From Gonatopus flavifemur (taxonomy: Eukaryota > Arthropoda > Insecta > Hymenoptera > Dryinidae): DNA of 64,000 bases. Made by a program: the position numbers and the translations under genes. The stretch spans positions 7,378,001 to 7,442,000 of the forward strand of contig JAFFJZ010000010.1 in assembly GCA_018340375.1 (NCBI GenBank). The letters run 5' to 3'. Every line of letters begins with the position of its first letter. The stretch's first letter is position 1. Under the pieces are notes generated by a model that saw only the letters and a list, made by a program, of their open reading frames with translations, ran no database searches and was not told the origin of the DNA. Shown here piece after piece: positions 1 through 9,238 of this stretch.

Positions 1-2009
1 GTGTCTGTAAAGAAAAAAAAAGAAAAACATTTCATAAAACAAAGTTCTTACTCGTTTTATTTCCTTTGCACGGTCGTAGAAAATTATCTCGTGTGAACGT
101 AATGCACCTGGGGAATTACTTCCGTTGGTACGCTTCTCTCTCTATTGTCTTCCTACGCGATGTATGCTGTTGGTACCATTTCTTGTGTATCCATCTTTGA
201 AGCTGACACCCGACAGCGCGTATGCACAGCTACACACAGCAGTCAAGGTGTTACAACGCCAACCAAAATGTACGCCGTTGGCCTCTTTTGTCTTTATACC
301 GTGCTTTTAACGCCTAGGTCTTTTGTACCAATCATGTACGCTTGGTACCATGGAAGAATCACATGCTTGGTTTTTAAATACATACACGCGAAAGGTAAAA
401 AGAAACCAGACGTTGATATTTTCATTTTGGTACTTTTCTTACACTTCGACGAATTTTTATGAAAATTCAGCGGCGTGTCGCGAGGGAAAATATCAACCTG
501 ACGTTACTGTACTATACAAAGGCCTATGAGACAAAGCGATGAGATTGTTCACTTAAATTCGTGATGATGATGATTTATCGAGTCATTCAATTGTGGTAAG
601 AACTTTTCACTTTAGGGAAAATTCTGTAGAAAACTGAGAATGCAATTCCCTCATTTTTTTCTTCTCTCCCTGAACAAATTACCTGTTTTGCTTTTGTCCA
701 CTCAAAGATAATCAAAGTTTTCATTATACAGTGGTGAATCGTGAATGCGCCCAGCGGGCTCGTTCGGTCTTTTGTTCCGCTAGTTGTTTGTTTCGTTCAA
801 GAATAAGTGTTTTATAAAGGAGGAGGACGATACACCGATCTCTTCCACGGGTATAAGAAAAATCTTACGATGTTTCTTTGTATCGCGAAAACTACCTTCC
901 AGCTGCAACGACTCTTTGATTTCCAATGCGAAAATTGAGAAAAAATGAACATTTGTACAAAGTACACACTTTGTAGTGATGAATCGAAGTCTGAATTCTC
1001 GTTATTAATCATTCATACTCGATGGACAATAACCGGTATCGATTGTAATATATTTTTCTTTAGTCCCCGACAATATTCAGTCTTTCATGCCGTGTGATTA
1101 TTCAACAAAATTCTCACTTTGCAGGTGTAAAAAGAAGTCGAGACGCAACGCGAGTCCACTATACGATACATAATCTCAATCCACGTAAGATTAAAATATC
1201 TTCCTTCTTCAAGTTGGTCCTTTTCTTCTCTTTCTCTCTTCGTCGTCCTTAACGCTGCATATGGAAATTGAGAAGAGCGAGGGATGCGACATCTTCCCCG
1301 GACTGTTCCATAATACATTCATAGCGACCATCATTTATGTACATTACATCGCGAACAGGGGTGGAATGTCCTCATACTCTTATACTAAAAAATCTGACAG
1401 TGGCACGCACACACGTACATAAAATTGTCTAATCCAATCCTTTGAGATTGTTCTTCTAAATATTACGAAATTTTTCATCTCGGAGGAACAACAGTTTCAA
1501 AATTGCAGCTAAAGCATAAGGGAGAGAACAAATTTTTATATTGAACAGACGATTGGAAAACGTTTTTCAGCAGGGAGGATTTTAATTACTCGCGGCTGAT
1601 GATAATGATGATAACGGTAAGCGATATCTCTTTCCATCGCATCGATCCCAAACCTTTTCCATTCTCATTGATTAAAATAATGGTGCTTGATGTAATTTTG
1701 TCTTCAGCTTCATCTCCGAATTACGATATTCGTACTTTTTAATACAAGTACAAGAGTATATATCATGATAAATAATCCCAAGGAAGAGAGTGTGTGGTGA
1801 AACGAACGTAAAACTCTTCATAATCTGCCATCAAAACTATTTATTACAATAACATTTAAGTTATTTAGAATTCATAGTCCGAGCTTGTGACAATTACATG
1901 ATTCAATTTTTTGAATGAGATCAAATTTTTATTCCTGAGGATTAGATTGGATAGAAGATTCATCTACTCCAATCTAATTGTTGATGCACAGTTAACTAAC
2001 TGTATTCAA
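1..2009. other. unassigned AT-rich sequence
   Basis: No recognisable gene or transposon. Short open frames overlap on both strands with no family resemblance and look like chance. Around 160-350 a phrase beginning ATGTAYGCYGTTGG recurs at about 160 and 268, with a third partial version near 335, suggesting a small decayed duplication. A short CA-rich stretch lies near 1409. Confidence 0.5.
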
Positions 2010-2222
2010 CTACCCGAGTGAAAAAGTGAAACCTGATTTAGCTCTGATTCGTTGCGTATTACGGAGTGAATCAGGTTTAATTTCATTTTTCGCCCTGATC
2101 TCACCCTGTTCTCAACCTGATCTTGCTTTTAACATTCTTATTCGACCTGATATTGACCTCTTTCCGACGATTACGGAGTTAATCAGGCTTTGAAAAGTAT
2201 TACAATTTTTCGACTCGGGTAG
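2010..2222. mobile_element. MITE with CTACCCGAGT termini
   Basis: A 213-bp non-autonomous element. The left end reads CTACCCGAGTGAAAAA and the right end is its inverted counterpart, CGACTCGGGTAG. Inside, two related blocks each carry TTACGGAGT followed by AATCAGG, so the interior also contains a decayed duplication around CCTGAT. It has no coding capacity. The superfamily cannot be told from the ends alone. Confidence 0.75.
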
Positions 2223-2252
2223 TCCAGCAGGAAACACTCCATTAATTCTCTA

Positions 2253-2460
2253 CACCGAGAAAAAAGTATTGCTGGCATAACAAGCAGGTCTGTTACTATA
2301 GCTCGAAGAGCAAGAAAAATGATTAACACAACTACATTTTTTTGCTGACATAAACACATTTGTTAGCAAAACTAACGTCTTAGTTTCTGTAGTGAATATT
2401 CTTGCGAGGACAACAAATTTCTTTGTAGGCGCTATAGTAGCAAACCATTTTTTCTCCGTG
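2253..2460. mobile_element. MITE, CACCGAG/CTCCGTG termini, TA duplication
   Basis: About 208 bp bounded by CACCGAGAAAAAAG on the left and its complement TTTTTTCTCCGTG on the right. A TA dinucleotide lies immediately outside each end (2251-2252 and 2461-2462), the target duplication typical of Tc1/mariner-type elements. The interior is non-coding and carries the GCTRTWGTAGC-like motifs seen in the sister copies at 8026, 19685 and 22067. Confidence 0.75.
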
Positions 2461-2461
2461 T

Positions 2462-2597
2462 ACGCGGAAAATAAAGAAATTCACTGTGACGGCGAAATCC
2501 AATTCTGCTGGGTCTCTGTTGCTGGAACAGCGAATTTTTTGCGCGGTGGTAGCAAGAAATGTTTGCTGTTCTGTATATAATACTGAAAAATTCATGG
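2462..2597. mobile_element. truncated CACGGA-family MITE fragment
   Basis: Directly abuts the preceding element. It contains the family phrases TTCACTGTGACGGCGAAAT, CTGCTGGG and the internal block ending TGTATATAATACTGAAAA, which recurs near 22230 and, diverged, near 8130 and 19850. Only one end is present, so this is a fragment of the longer (about 360 bp) version seen complete at 22067-22429. Confidence 0.6.
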
Positions 2598-2607
2598 CAA
2601 CCAATTT

Positions 2608-3326
2608 TTAAGGGGAGGTTTTCGTCTAGCGACCCAAAAATAGGGTGATTTTCTAGAATTTTTTTCCATGGGAGAAAGTAAATGAAGCACTCGGGGGGTT
2701 TCCACACTTGTTAATTGAGTCTTCGGGTACATAAAAAATTTTCTTTCAGTAAAAAATAATGCCATGGGAATTGTTGATATGCGTTGAAAGATTACCACCT
2801 AGATAAACAGTGATCAATCGGATGCCACTATAGCACTTACAAAAATTATCAGAAATAAAAAATCCAAACATTTTTATGAAATATATTATATTTGTTGGAA
2901 GTTGTACCAATAAAACCAATGGAAAGTCCAAAATTTGAGAAATGACAGACATGCAAACTTTTGGTAGCGTTTTTCCACTTTTTTTTCGCTCTTTAAAGTG
3001 CTATAAAAAGAGAAAAAAAGGGAAATGTCATCTCCATTTAGGTTCATCCTTCAATAAATTCAATCGGCTTCAAAATTAAAAAAAAAAGAGCGCTTCTGTC
3101 AGTAGATTTTGAAATATCGTTGAGCCAAACTTGAAAAACATGGTTTCGAGAAAAACGTCTTTATAGTTTCGGGATACGAACCCTTTGACTTGAGAAAATA
3201 TTTTTCATGTACTTTAAAACCCATTAAATCAGTTCCAAATAACTCGAGTTCTTAATTTACTTCCTCCATGAGAAAAAAAATTCGAGAAAATCACCTTATT
3301 TCGGCTTGATGAGAACCTCCCCTTAA
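2608..3326. mobile_element. 719-bp TIR element flanked by TTAA
   Basis: Inverted ends of about 75 bp: GGGGAGGTTTTCGTC at the left, and the complement of GGGGAGGTTCTCATC at the right. The arms continue through GGTGATTTTCT and AAGTAAAT. TTAA borders both sides (2608-2611 and 3323-3326). A TTAA target is the signature of piggyBac-type and Kolobok-type transposons. The interior shows no transposase, so it is non-autonomous. The next element starts only 4 bp downstream. Confidence 0.75.
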
Positions 3327-3329
3327 CTA

Positions 3330-4626
3330 CCCTGGTAAAAAAAATCTCTCTGAAATCTCTCTGCATTTCTCGGAATCTCTCTATATTTTGGGACAAATTT
3401 CAGAGAGATTCAGATGAATTCCACAGTAATTCAGAGGAAGTTAGACACTTTTCCGATAGTGATACGTTCTGAATTCCTCAACTTTCTCTGAATCTTTCCG
3501 CATATCACTGAATCCCTCAGAATTTTATATATTTAAATTTCAAAGCTCCCTCTGAATTCACCTGAATATCTCTAAATTTCTCTAAATCTCCCGGGATCTA
3601 ATGTATTCAGATCTCAAAGCTTCCCCTGAATTCCTCTGAATCTTTCTGATTTTCTCTGAATCTCTCTGGATTCTTCTAAATATCCCGGAATTTAATGTAT
3701 TCAGATTTCAAAGCTTCCTCCAAATTCCTCTAAATTTCTCTGAATTTCTCTGAATTTCTCTGAATCTCTCTGGATTACTCTGAATCTTGTTAAATTCCTC
3801 TGAATATTTATAAAAAATTCCACGGACAATTTTCTTTAATTTATCTTCCTCTGAAAGTCTCTGAAACTTCCAGAAAGCCTCTGAAATGCAAGACCAAGAA
3901 TTGCATTGAATTAATTCCTCTCTGAATTCCCCAGACCCCCCCCCCCTCGGATCTCTCTAAATTCCTCTGAATCTCTTTGAATTTTTCTGAAAAATCCCAC
4001 GCACAATTTCTCCTAATTCACCTGTCTCTGTGAGTCTCTGACACTCCCTGAATACCTCTGAAATCCTGAACCAAAAATTTAGCTGGATTAATTTGTCTCT
4101 GAATTTCTCTGAATTACGCTGAGCCTTTCCAAATACTTCTGAATATTCCTGAAAAGCTCTACGCACATATTTTCCCTAATTCACCTGTTTCTGCGAGTCT
4201 CTGACACTCCCTGAATACTTCCGAAATCCTGAACCAAAAATTTCTCTGAATTCCTGTGAATCTCTCTGAATTACTCTGAATCTTTCTAAATTCCGCTGAA
4301 TATTTCTAAAAAGTTCCACGCACAATTTTTCTCAATGTATCTGTCTCTGGAAGTCTCTAAAACTTCCAGAAAGCCTCTGAATTGCAGGACCAACATTTCA
4401 CTGAATTTGTTCCTCTCTGAATTCCCCAGAATTTCCCTGCATCTCTCTGAGTTCCTCTGAATTTTTCTGAATTCTTCTGAAAAATTCAAAGCACAAGTTC
4501 TTTCAATCCGCTAGCCTCTGAAATCCTCTGAACCACGTTGAATTGCTCTGAATTTCTCTGATTCTTTCTGAATCTCCCTGAAACGTGCAATTTTCAGAGA
4601 GATTCAGAGAGATTTTTTCACCAGGG
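3330..4626. mobile_element. CCCTGG foldback element with TCTCTGAATT minisatellite
   Basis: A 1297-bp element starting CCCTGGTAAAAAAAATC and ending with the inverse, GATTTTTTCACCAGGG, flanked by TA on both sides. The interior is a degenerate minisatellite built from CTCTGAAT/TCTCTGAA words. Higher-order units of about 160-175 bp are marked by CCACGCACAATTTT-like phrases near 3818, 3993, 4159 and 4317. An 11-base C run sits at 3936-3946. Open frames on the minus strand, rich in N-S-E-R/F residues, are translated repeat and not genes. Related copies lie at 42064 and 42598. Confidence 0.8.
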
Positions 4627-4689
4627 TAAGTCAATGAAAAAAAAATGTCTATTGTGTGCATAATACACTCCACTCTCGATCCTTTTACA

Positions 4690-5015
4690 ATTTTGGGACC
4701 AGAGTCACTCGAGTCTTTTACTGAAGAAAACTACGCTCACCACGCGTTATGATTGGCTCTTATTTCCAACCCTTCCCATCATGGGATGCCAGCTCCTGCT
4801 TCTTTCTACTTCCGTCATTGGCCGTTCCATTCAACAGCTGTACGTGTTACGCTGATCCATCGGAAAAAAGCAGGAGGCTGGCAACGCTGTTCCCATGAGA
4901 TGTTTTTTAAACAAATGAATTCAGAATTTTTATTGAATTACATGCGATAGCTTCAATTTAAAGAATGTCATTAGATGAGGTTATTTAATACGTGTGAGAT
5001 ATTATAACGAAAACA
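4690..5015. promoter_or_regulatory. possible promoter region with ATTGG (CCAAT) boxes
   Basis: This block is GC-richer than its surroundings. It has two ATTGG boxes (4752-4756 and 4817-4821), which are CCAAT boxes on the minus strand, and a palindromic CCCATCATGGG around 4786. Two more ATTGG boxes occur at 5338 and 5398, beyond the candidate start exon. No clear TATA plus initiator pair was found, so direction and start site are undetermined. Confidence 0.3.
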
Positions 5016-5246
5016 ATGAGTGTTCCCGAAATTGGTAAGTGATCTTATTTCATAGCATGTATTTTTTTTATGACATATGTATCTAATCTCAAGCTTTGTT
5101 TTTCAATTTTTGGTCCGAACGAATCCGTCTTTGCTGAGTTAATTGAATAACTTAACGATGACTGTTTCGTTATTTTCACGAACTGATTCGTTATAATTAT
5201 CAATCCTTCGCTAGTCTCGCAATGGTTCAGGAACATTTTGGTCCCT
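5016..5246 (+). CDS. candidate 5' coding exons of an unrecognised spliced gene
   Basis: The ATG at 5016 sits in a favourable context (AAACAATGAG) and is followed by six codons (MSVPEI) ending in a strong donor, GTAAGT, at 5035. A possible acceptor CTTCGCTAG ends at 5214. The exon 5215-5246 would continue in frame as VSQWFRNILVP and ends at another strong donor, GTAAGT, at 5247. The intron would be 180 nt, ordinary for an insect. An alternative acceptor at 5230 gives a different second exon. The 17 residues match no family I recognise, and no third exon was found before the transposon at 5642. The upstream GC-rich block fits a promoter. The two perfect GTAAGT donors are seen directly; the gene itself is inference. 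Confidence 0.28.
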
Positions 5247-5479
5247 GTAAGTTAACCAGTTCCGACCATGATTCGAATTCAGTTTGTTTCGTGTTTTGTT
5301 TAAACATTCATCCAAAAGAGGTGGGGTTATGTTAATAATTGGTCGAGCGAACGGCAAGGTGGGGGTTGAAGGGACTGTACCTAAAGTAAAAGGTCCGATT
5401 GGTCGAAAGATCCGAGAGTCGAGTGTAGTACTTCAATTTGCCGTTCCAGAAAATTTTTCTTTCTCCTCAAACGAACATG

Positions 5480-5595
5480 AAGAAGAGATAAATTCGCTAT
5501 GACAGTGAGATCTCATTTCACTGGGTCCCTTTGGTTAAAGCAGAAAATTTTTTGCTGTGACAGCAAATTATTAGCTGCTCCAGAAAAAGGGACCC
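5480..5595. mobile_element. CACGGA-family MITE fragment
   Basis: Contains AATTCGCTATGACAGTGA, CACTGGGTCCC and TTTTTTGCTGTGACAGC. These align to the inner part of the element at 19685-20293 read on the other strand. The terminal CACGG is missing, so it is a truncated copy. Confidence 0.5.
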
Positions 5596-5641
5596 TACAA
5601 AATTATATATATTTTGTTTATAATTCAATACAGCTGATACA

Positions 5642-6800
5642 CAGGATGTTTTATAATTCACTGAAAATACTCCAAACCCAGTAAACACACGCACGTTTTA
5701 AAAACGTCAAAAACAGTCAATCACCACACGTTGTGAATTAGTAATATTCTTGCGTTGATTCAACGTAAAAATGTCGCGGCAGATCACGTGTTCTTCAACG
5801 ATAAAATAACGTCATATCAACGGTTTGAACATCGTTTAAAAGACGTCAAATATTGACGTGTCTCAATGATGGTGCTAAAGCGTGAATTGAATCCAACACA
5901 TTATTTTGGGAACTTTTCATTCAATATCGAGAACAATAGTATTTCTGAGTATGATGGAATTTGGAAAGTATGCCACACTATTTACTATCTTGCTCTTTGT
6001 CGAAATTTTAACCATTGTTCTGTTTCGTTCCAAATTTTTAGCAGAATATCTTCAATTGAAGTTCAAACACAAGGTGTTATAAACATATTTTAAACGCGTG
6101 ATTCAAACCCGTTCAAAACACGTGTTTTGAGGACGTCGTTTGATGGTTATTTTTGAATATTGGTCTAAATTACACGTCATCAAAACGTAATTTGTGGTCG
6201 TCTATTTCCTTATCAAATTTCAACTGAAAATCAACGTTATGAAATCAACAACTGACGTCCGTTTGACAATCTAACGTTCTGTCAACGTTGAAATAACGTG
6301 TGTGTGTTTATTGGAAAGGCGTTATTCTGCATCCAAAATGCAATAATTTCTCGTTTGGAAACATCTTTTCAAGGCTTAGTTCCTGAGCTATGAGCTTTTA
6401 GATTTCTTTTCCAATCCAAATAACTCAAAAGCATTATAAGCTGCGTGAAAAATTCTTTCATCTTATCATACTTTGTTTCGGAGCTATAGTAATTTGAAGT
6501 TGCTGAATTTTGATTGGCTAGAAGCCAGAAAATTTCAATTCGCTGTAGCTCTGAAACAAAGAATGATAGGACAGTTCAATTTTCTCCTTACAGAACCGAC
6601 GTTTTCCCACTTAGAGAATGCTGCCAAGCTCAAGAATGTAGAATATAATGCTTTTGAGTTATTTGAATTTGGAAAACAATCTAAAAATGCTTGGAGCTCA
6701 AAAACTAAGCCTCCAAAAAATTTTTTCCAAACGGGAAATTATTGCAGTTTGGATGCAAAATACCCCTCTGAAGTGTTCCCAGCAAATCATGAAACATCCG
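5642..6800. mobile_element. palindromic element (CAGGATGTTTTATAATT ends), interrupted
   Basis: The left end CAGGATGTTTTATAATTCA matches the inverse of the right end near 6780-6800 (CATGAAACATCC). Arms resume after the nested 638-bp element: 6328-6500 pairs with 6534-6757, with outer words TGCATCCAAA and ATAACTCAAAAGC, and a central pairing around CTTTGTTTCRGAGCTA (6472-6500 with 6534-6562). The uninterrupted element would be about 520 bp, nearly all inverted repeat. It is non-coding; the 111-residue open frame inside is palindrome sequence. Confidence 0.7.
5677..6314. mobile_element. 638-bp MITE, CCCARTAAACACACGC ends, copy 1
   Basis: Starts CCCAGTAAACACACGC and ends with the inverse GTGTGTGTTTATTGG. 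It is rich in AACGT/ACGTT words (AAAAACGTC, TTCAACGT, GACGTC). A second, highly similar copy in the same orientation is at 49212-49836. It sits inside the palindromic element 5642-6800. An AAA borders each side, but the exact duplication is uncertain. No coding capacity. Confidence 0.85.
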
Positions 6801-6952
6801 CTATATAAGTTATACATACATAAAAATTCTATATGACTTTGGAAATTTTTCCGCTTGCGATGAGGCTTCATTGAGCCTGAGTTGAGTAGGTTCTCTCCAA
6901 AGCCTGGTAAGGCCTTGCGAGGCTTGAAGGATTCTACCAGAGTATGGCTTCT

Positions 6953-7223
6953 TCTCCAAATCTGAAAGAGTGATAAATCACGTGTTTCACTCCACCAAGT
7001 CTCAGAAGTGAGTCAGTCCACTTCGAGTGGGATTTTCACTGGTTTCGAGTGAACCCTCACTCTTTTATAGTGAAAAATTGACTCTAGAAGTTGAGTAGCT
7101 GTGAGTTTCTAACCTCGAACCTTAGAATATCACTATCAAAGAGTGGGAATTTTACTCAAAATTTTGACAGGCTCACTTTTGGCTGGCTGAAGAGTGAAAT
7201 CTCACTCTAAAAACTTTAGAGAG
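6953..7223. mobile_element. GAGTGAAA-type foldback MITE, diverged copy
   Basis: Many copies of GAGTGAAA/TTTCACTC in both orientations. The ends CTCCAAATCTGAAAGAGTG and ACTCTAAAAACTTTAGAGAG are inversely related. It resembles the better-preserved element at 28775-29056 in motif content and length. Confidence 0.55.
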
Positions 7224-8025
7224 TCTATTTTTTCATCACTCAAAACTAATTCCCACAATTAGAATTATTTTCTCTTTTCCATATTTGATTTGAGAATTTG
7301 AATTCTCTCAAATAGTTGAGCTGATGTTTGCAATTAAGTACCCGTTCTACGAATTCTAATGTGTTCTTCATCAAGCAATTCGTTTATAGTCTGAAAATAA
7401 CAGTACCGTCACCGATGAGACATATTATCCCCATGCAGTACTATGTGGATTTTAAATGGATGAGTGTAATGAGTTGATAAAACGTAGGGACGCCGTACGA
7501 GCCACTCGGAGACAACACAGAAACGTCCGCGATCGAAAGTAGGCTGGGCATTTCATATTAGTCTCTTGGGGACAGATAAAAAGAACTTGTGGTAGTTTAA
7601 TGATTCATTAAGCTTACTCTACGCACAACATTTCGAAAAATCTTCTTGAGGAGTGGCTGGTAGAATTAATTACAAAATTACAACACGTAGGAATCGTGAA
7701 ACAGATGTTCAAACCATGAGCAATGAAAGTTGCAAGTGTTTGGCAAAGTCAGTAGATGGAGTTCAGGAGAAAAACTCAACACTGAGCACTGGACAGAAAT
7801 ATTGACTTTAAGAATTCAATTTTCCATAACTAATTTTTCACATCTGAATAAAAAATTTAGAGATTTTATCACTAATGTTGAATTTAAGAATCTTAATTTC
7901 ATGTCAAACATTTCCACATTGAATTCTCAATCCGTTGCGATAAATCGTTCGAGCCAGAATGTTTTATCAAAACAATTGGATGAGTTCGCAGTTTTTTTTC
8001 CATGGAAAGTTTTCTGAAATTCGTT
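7224..8025. other. unassigned sequence
   Basis: No repeat ends or gene-like frame were found. The 95-residue open frame at 7730-8017 has no recognisable motif. A short phrase near 7985, TTCGCAGTTTTTTTTCCATGG, resembles a decayed right end of the CACGGA class. Confidence 0.4.
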
Positions 8026-8217
8026 CACGGAGAACTTTGCTTGCAATCTTGTTCGCTATGATAGCGATTTTAAAGCCGTGGCAGCAAAAAATGTTGACTT
8101 CTGCAACAAAATTTGTCCGCTATCTTATATATAATAATATAGTACGCTGTCGTGGCTGACAAAATTGCTGTGATAACAAATAGTTCGCTGTCCCAGCCAA
8201 CTTTTTTTTTCTCCGTG
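8026..8217. mobile_element. CACGGA-family MITE
   Basis: Bounded by CACGGAGAACTTTGC on the left and AACTTTTTTTTTCTCCGTG on the right, with TT on both sides. The interior carries CGCTATGATAGCGAT, AAATGTTGACTTCTGCA and CCGCTATCTTATATATAAT. All of these recur in the copy at 19685. Confidence 0.7.
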
Positions 8218-9094
8218 TTGTTTGAGACGAATTGACTCGAAGTTTCGATGTATTGTTGTTGTCTCTTCTTCTGTCCAGTCAGAATAATCTCATGAAATTA
8301 TCACAAAGTACAATATTTATCATCATAGGATAACATAAATGTGTATAATCATATAAACTTTTCATCGTGTAAACGATAAGACCAAGATGAATATACATAT
8401 TCTACTAAAGTTCCGCTAAAGTTATACCGAGGATGAGAATATCTCATCGTATTGTTCATGTCTCTAATAAATGAATTTCAATCAACATCGACAGTAATGA
8501 AGACAACATGAGGGAATTCACGATACAAAATACTGAAAAATTATCAATTGCTGCAACAATTGATGCAACTTTTGCTTGAAATTGATATCAATACAAGGCA
8601 TATTCTAGGGAAATTTAAGAATTAACCGAAACGCTGGACACTCGATTTAAAAAAAAAGAAAACATTTGTGTGTCAAGTAAAATGCCACTCGAAAATATAA
8701 CAACTTTTGCTATTTTTTTAGTAAACTAGAAACGGGAAGGTTTGTAAAATGAATTCTTACATGAAAATACGGAAGATTACGAATATTGTAGAAAAAGTAC
8801 CAAGTAGGGTTCAGATTTTAAACACTGAACGTTAAATTTGATAAAGCGTATAGTAAAATTCAGTTATTCATTCATAATCTCTCGTATTTTTATGTAAAAA
8901 TCGATTTCACAAACCCCCCTGTTTCTGGTTTAGCAAGCGAAATAAGAAAAACTAGTATGTTTTTTTCTCCGTGCATTTCTTAAATTATTTGATATTTCCT
9001 TGATTCTACTTTTGATATGGAGTCTTATTTTTTCAGAATGAATATCACTGAGCTGAATACACCCCTTGATATGAGGCTAAAGGCTCATTTAGTA
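8218..9094. other. unassigned sequence
   Basis: Very AT-rich with no supported feature. The phrase TTTTTTTCTCCGTGC at about 8961-8975 looks like an isolated right end of the CACGGA element class. No left partner was identified. Confidence 0.4.
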
Positions 9095-9238
9095 ACAGGG
9101 CAATATTAGGATATTCGATTACAGAGAAAGAAAAAGGAAAAAATGTCACTAAAAATTGAGTAATTTTTTAACAACTAACCCTTTTTGCGTTTTAGAACTG
9201 ATTTTTTGGTAAGAACTGACCCTTATCATATGCCCTGT
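9095..9238. mobile_element. 144-bp possible MITE with ACAGGGCAWAT ends
   Basis: The left end ACAGGGCAATATTAGGATA is inversely related to the right end, ACCCTTATCATATGCCCTGT. The match is imperfect and covers about 18 bp. Length and AT-rich non-coding interior fit a small MITE. Confidence 0.4.

Noticed and set aside
3957..4489. Minus-strand open frames rich in N, S, E, R and F
   Set aside because: They are translations of the TCTCTGAATT minisatellite; similar peptides appear at 43116-43352 in another copy of the same repeat.
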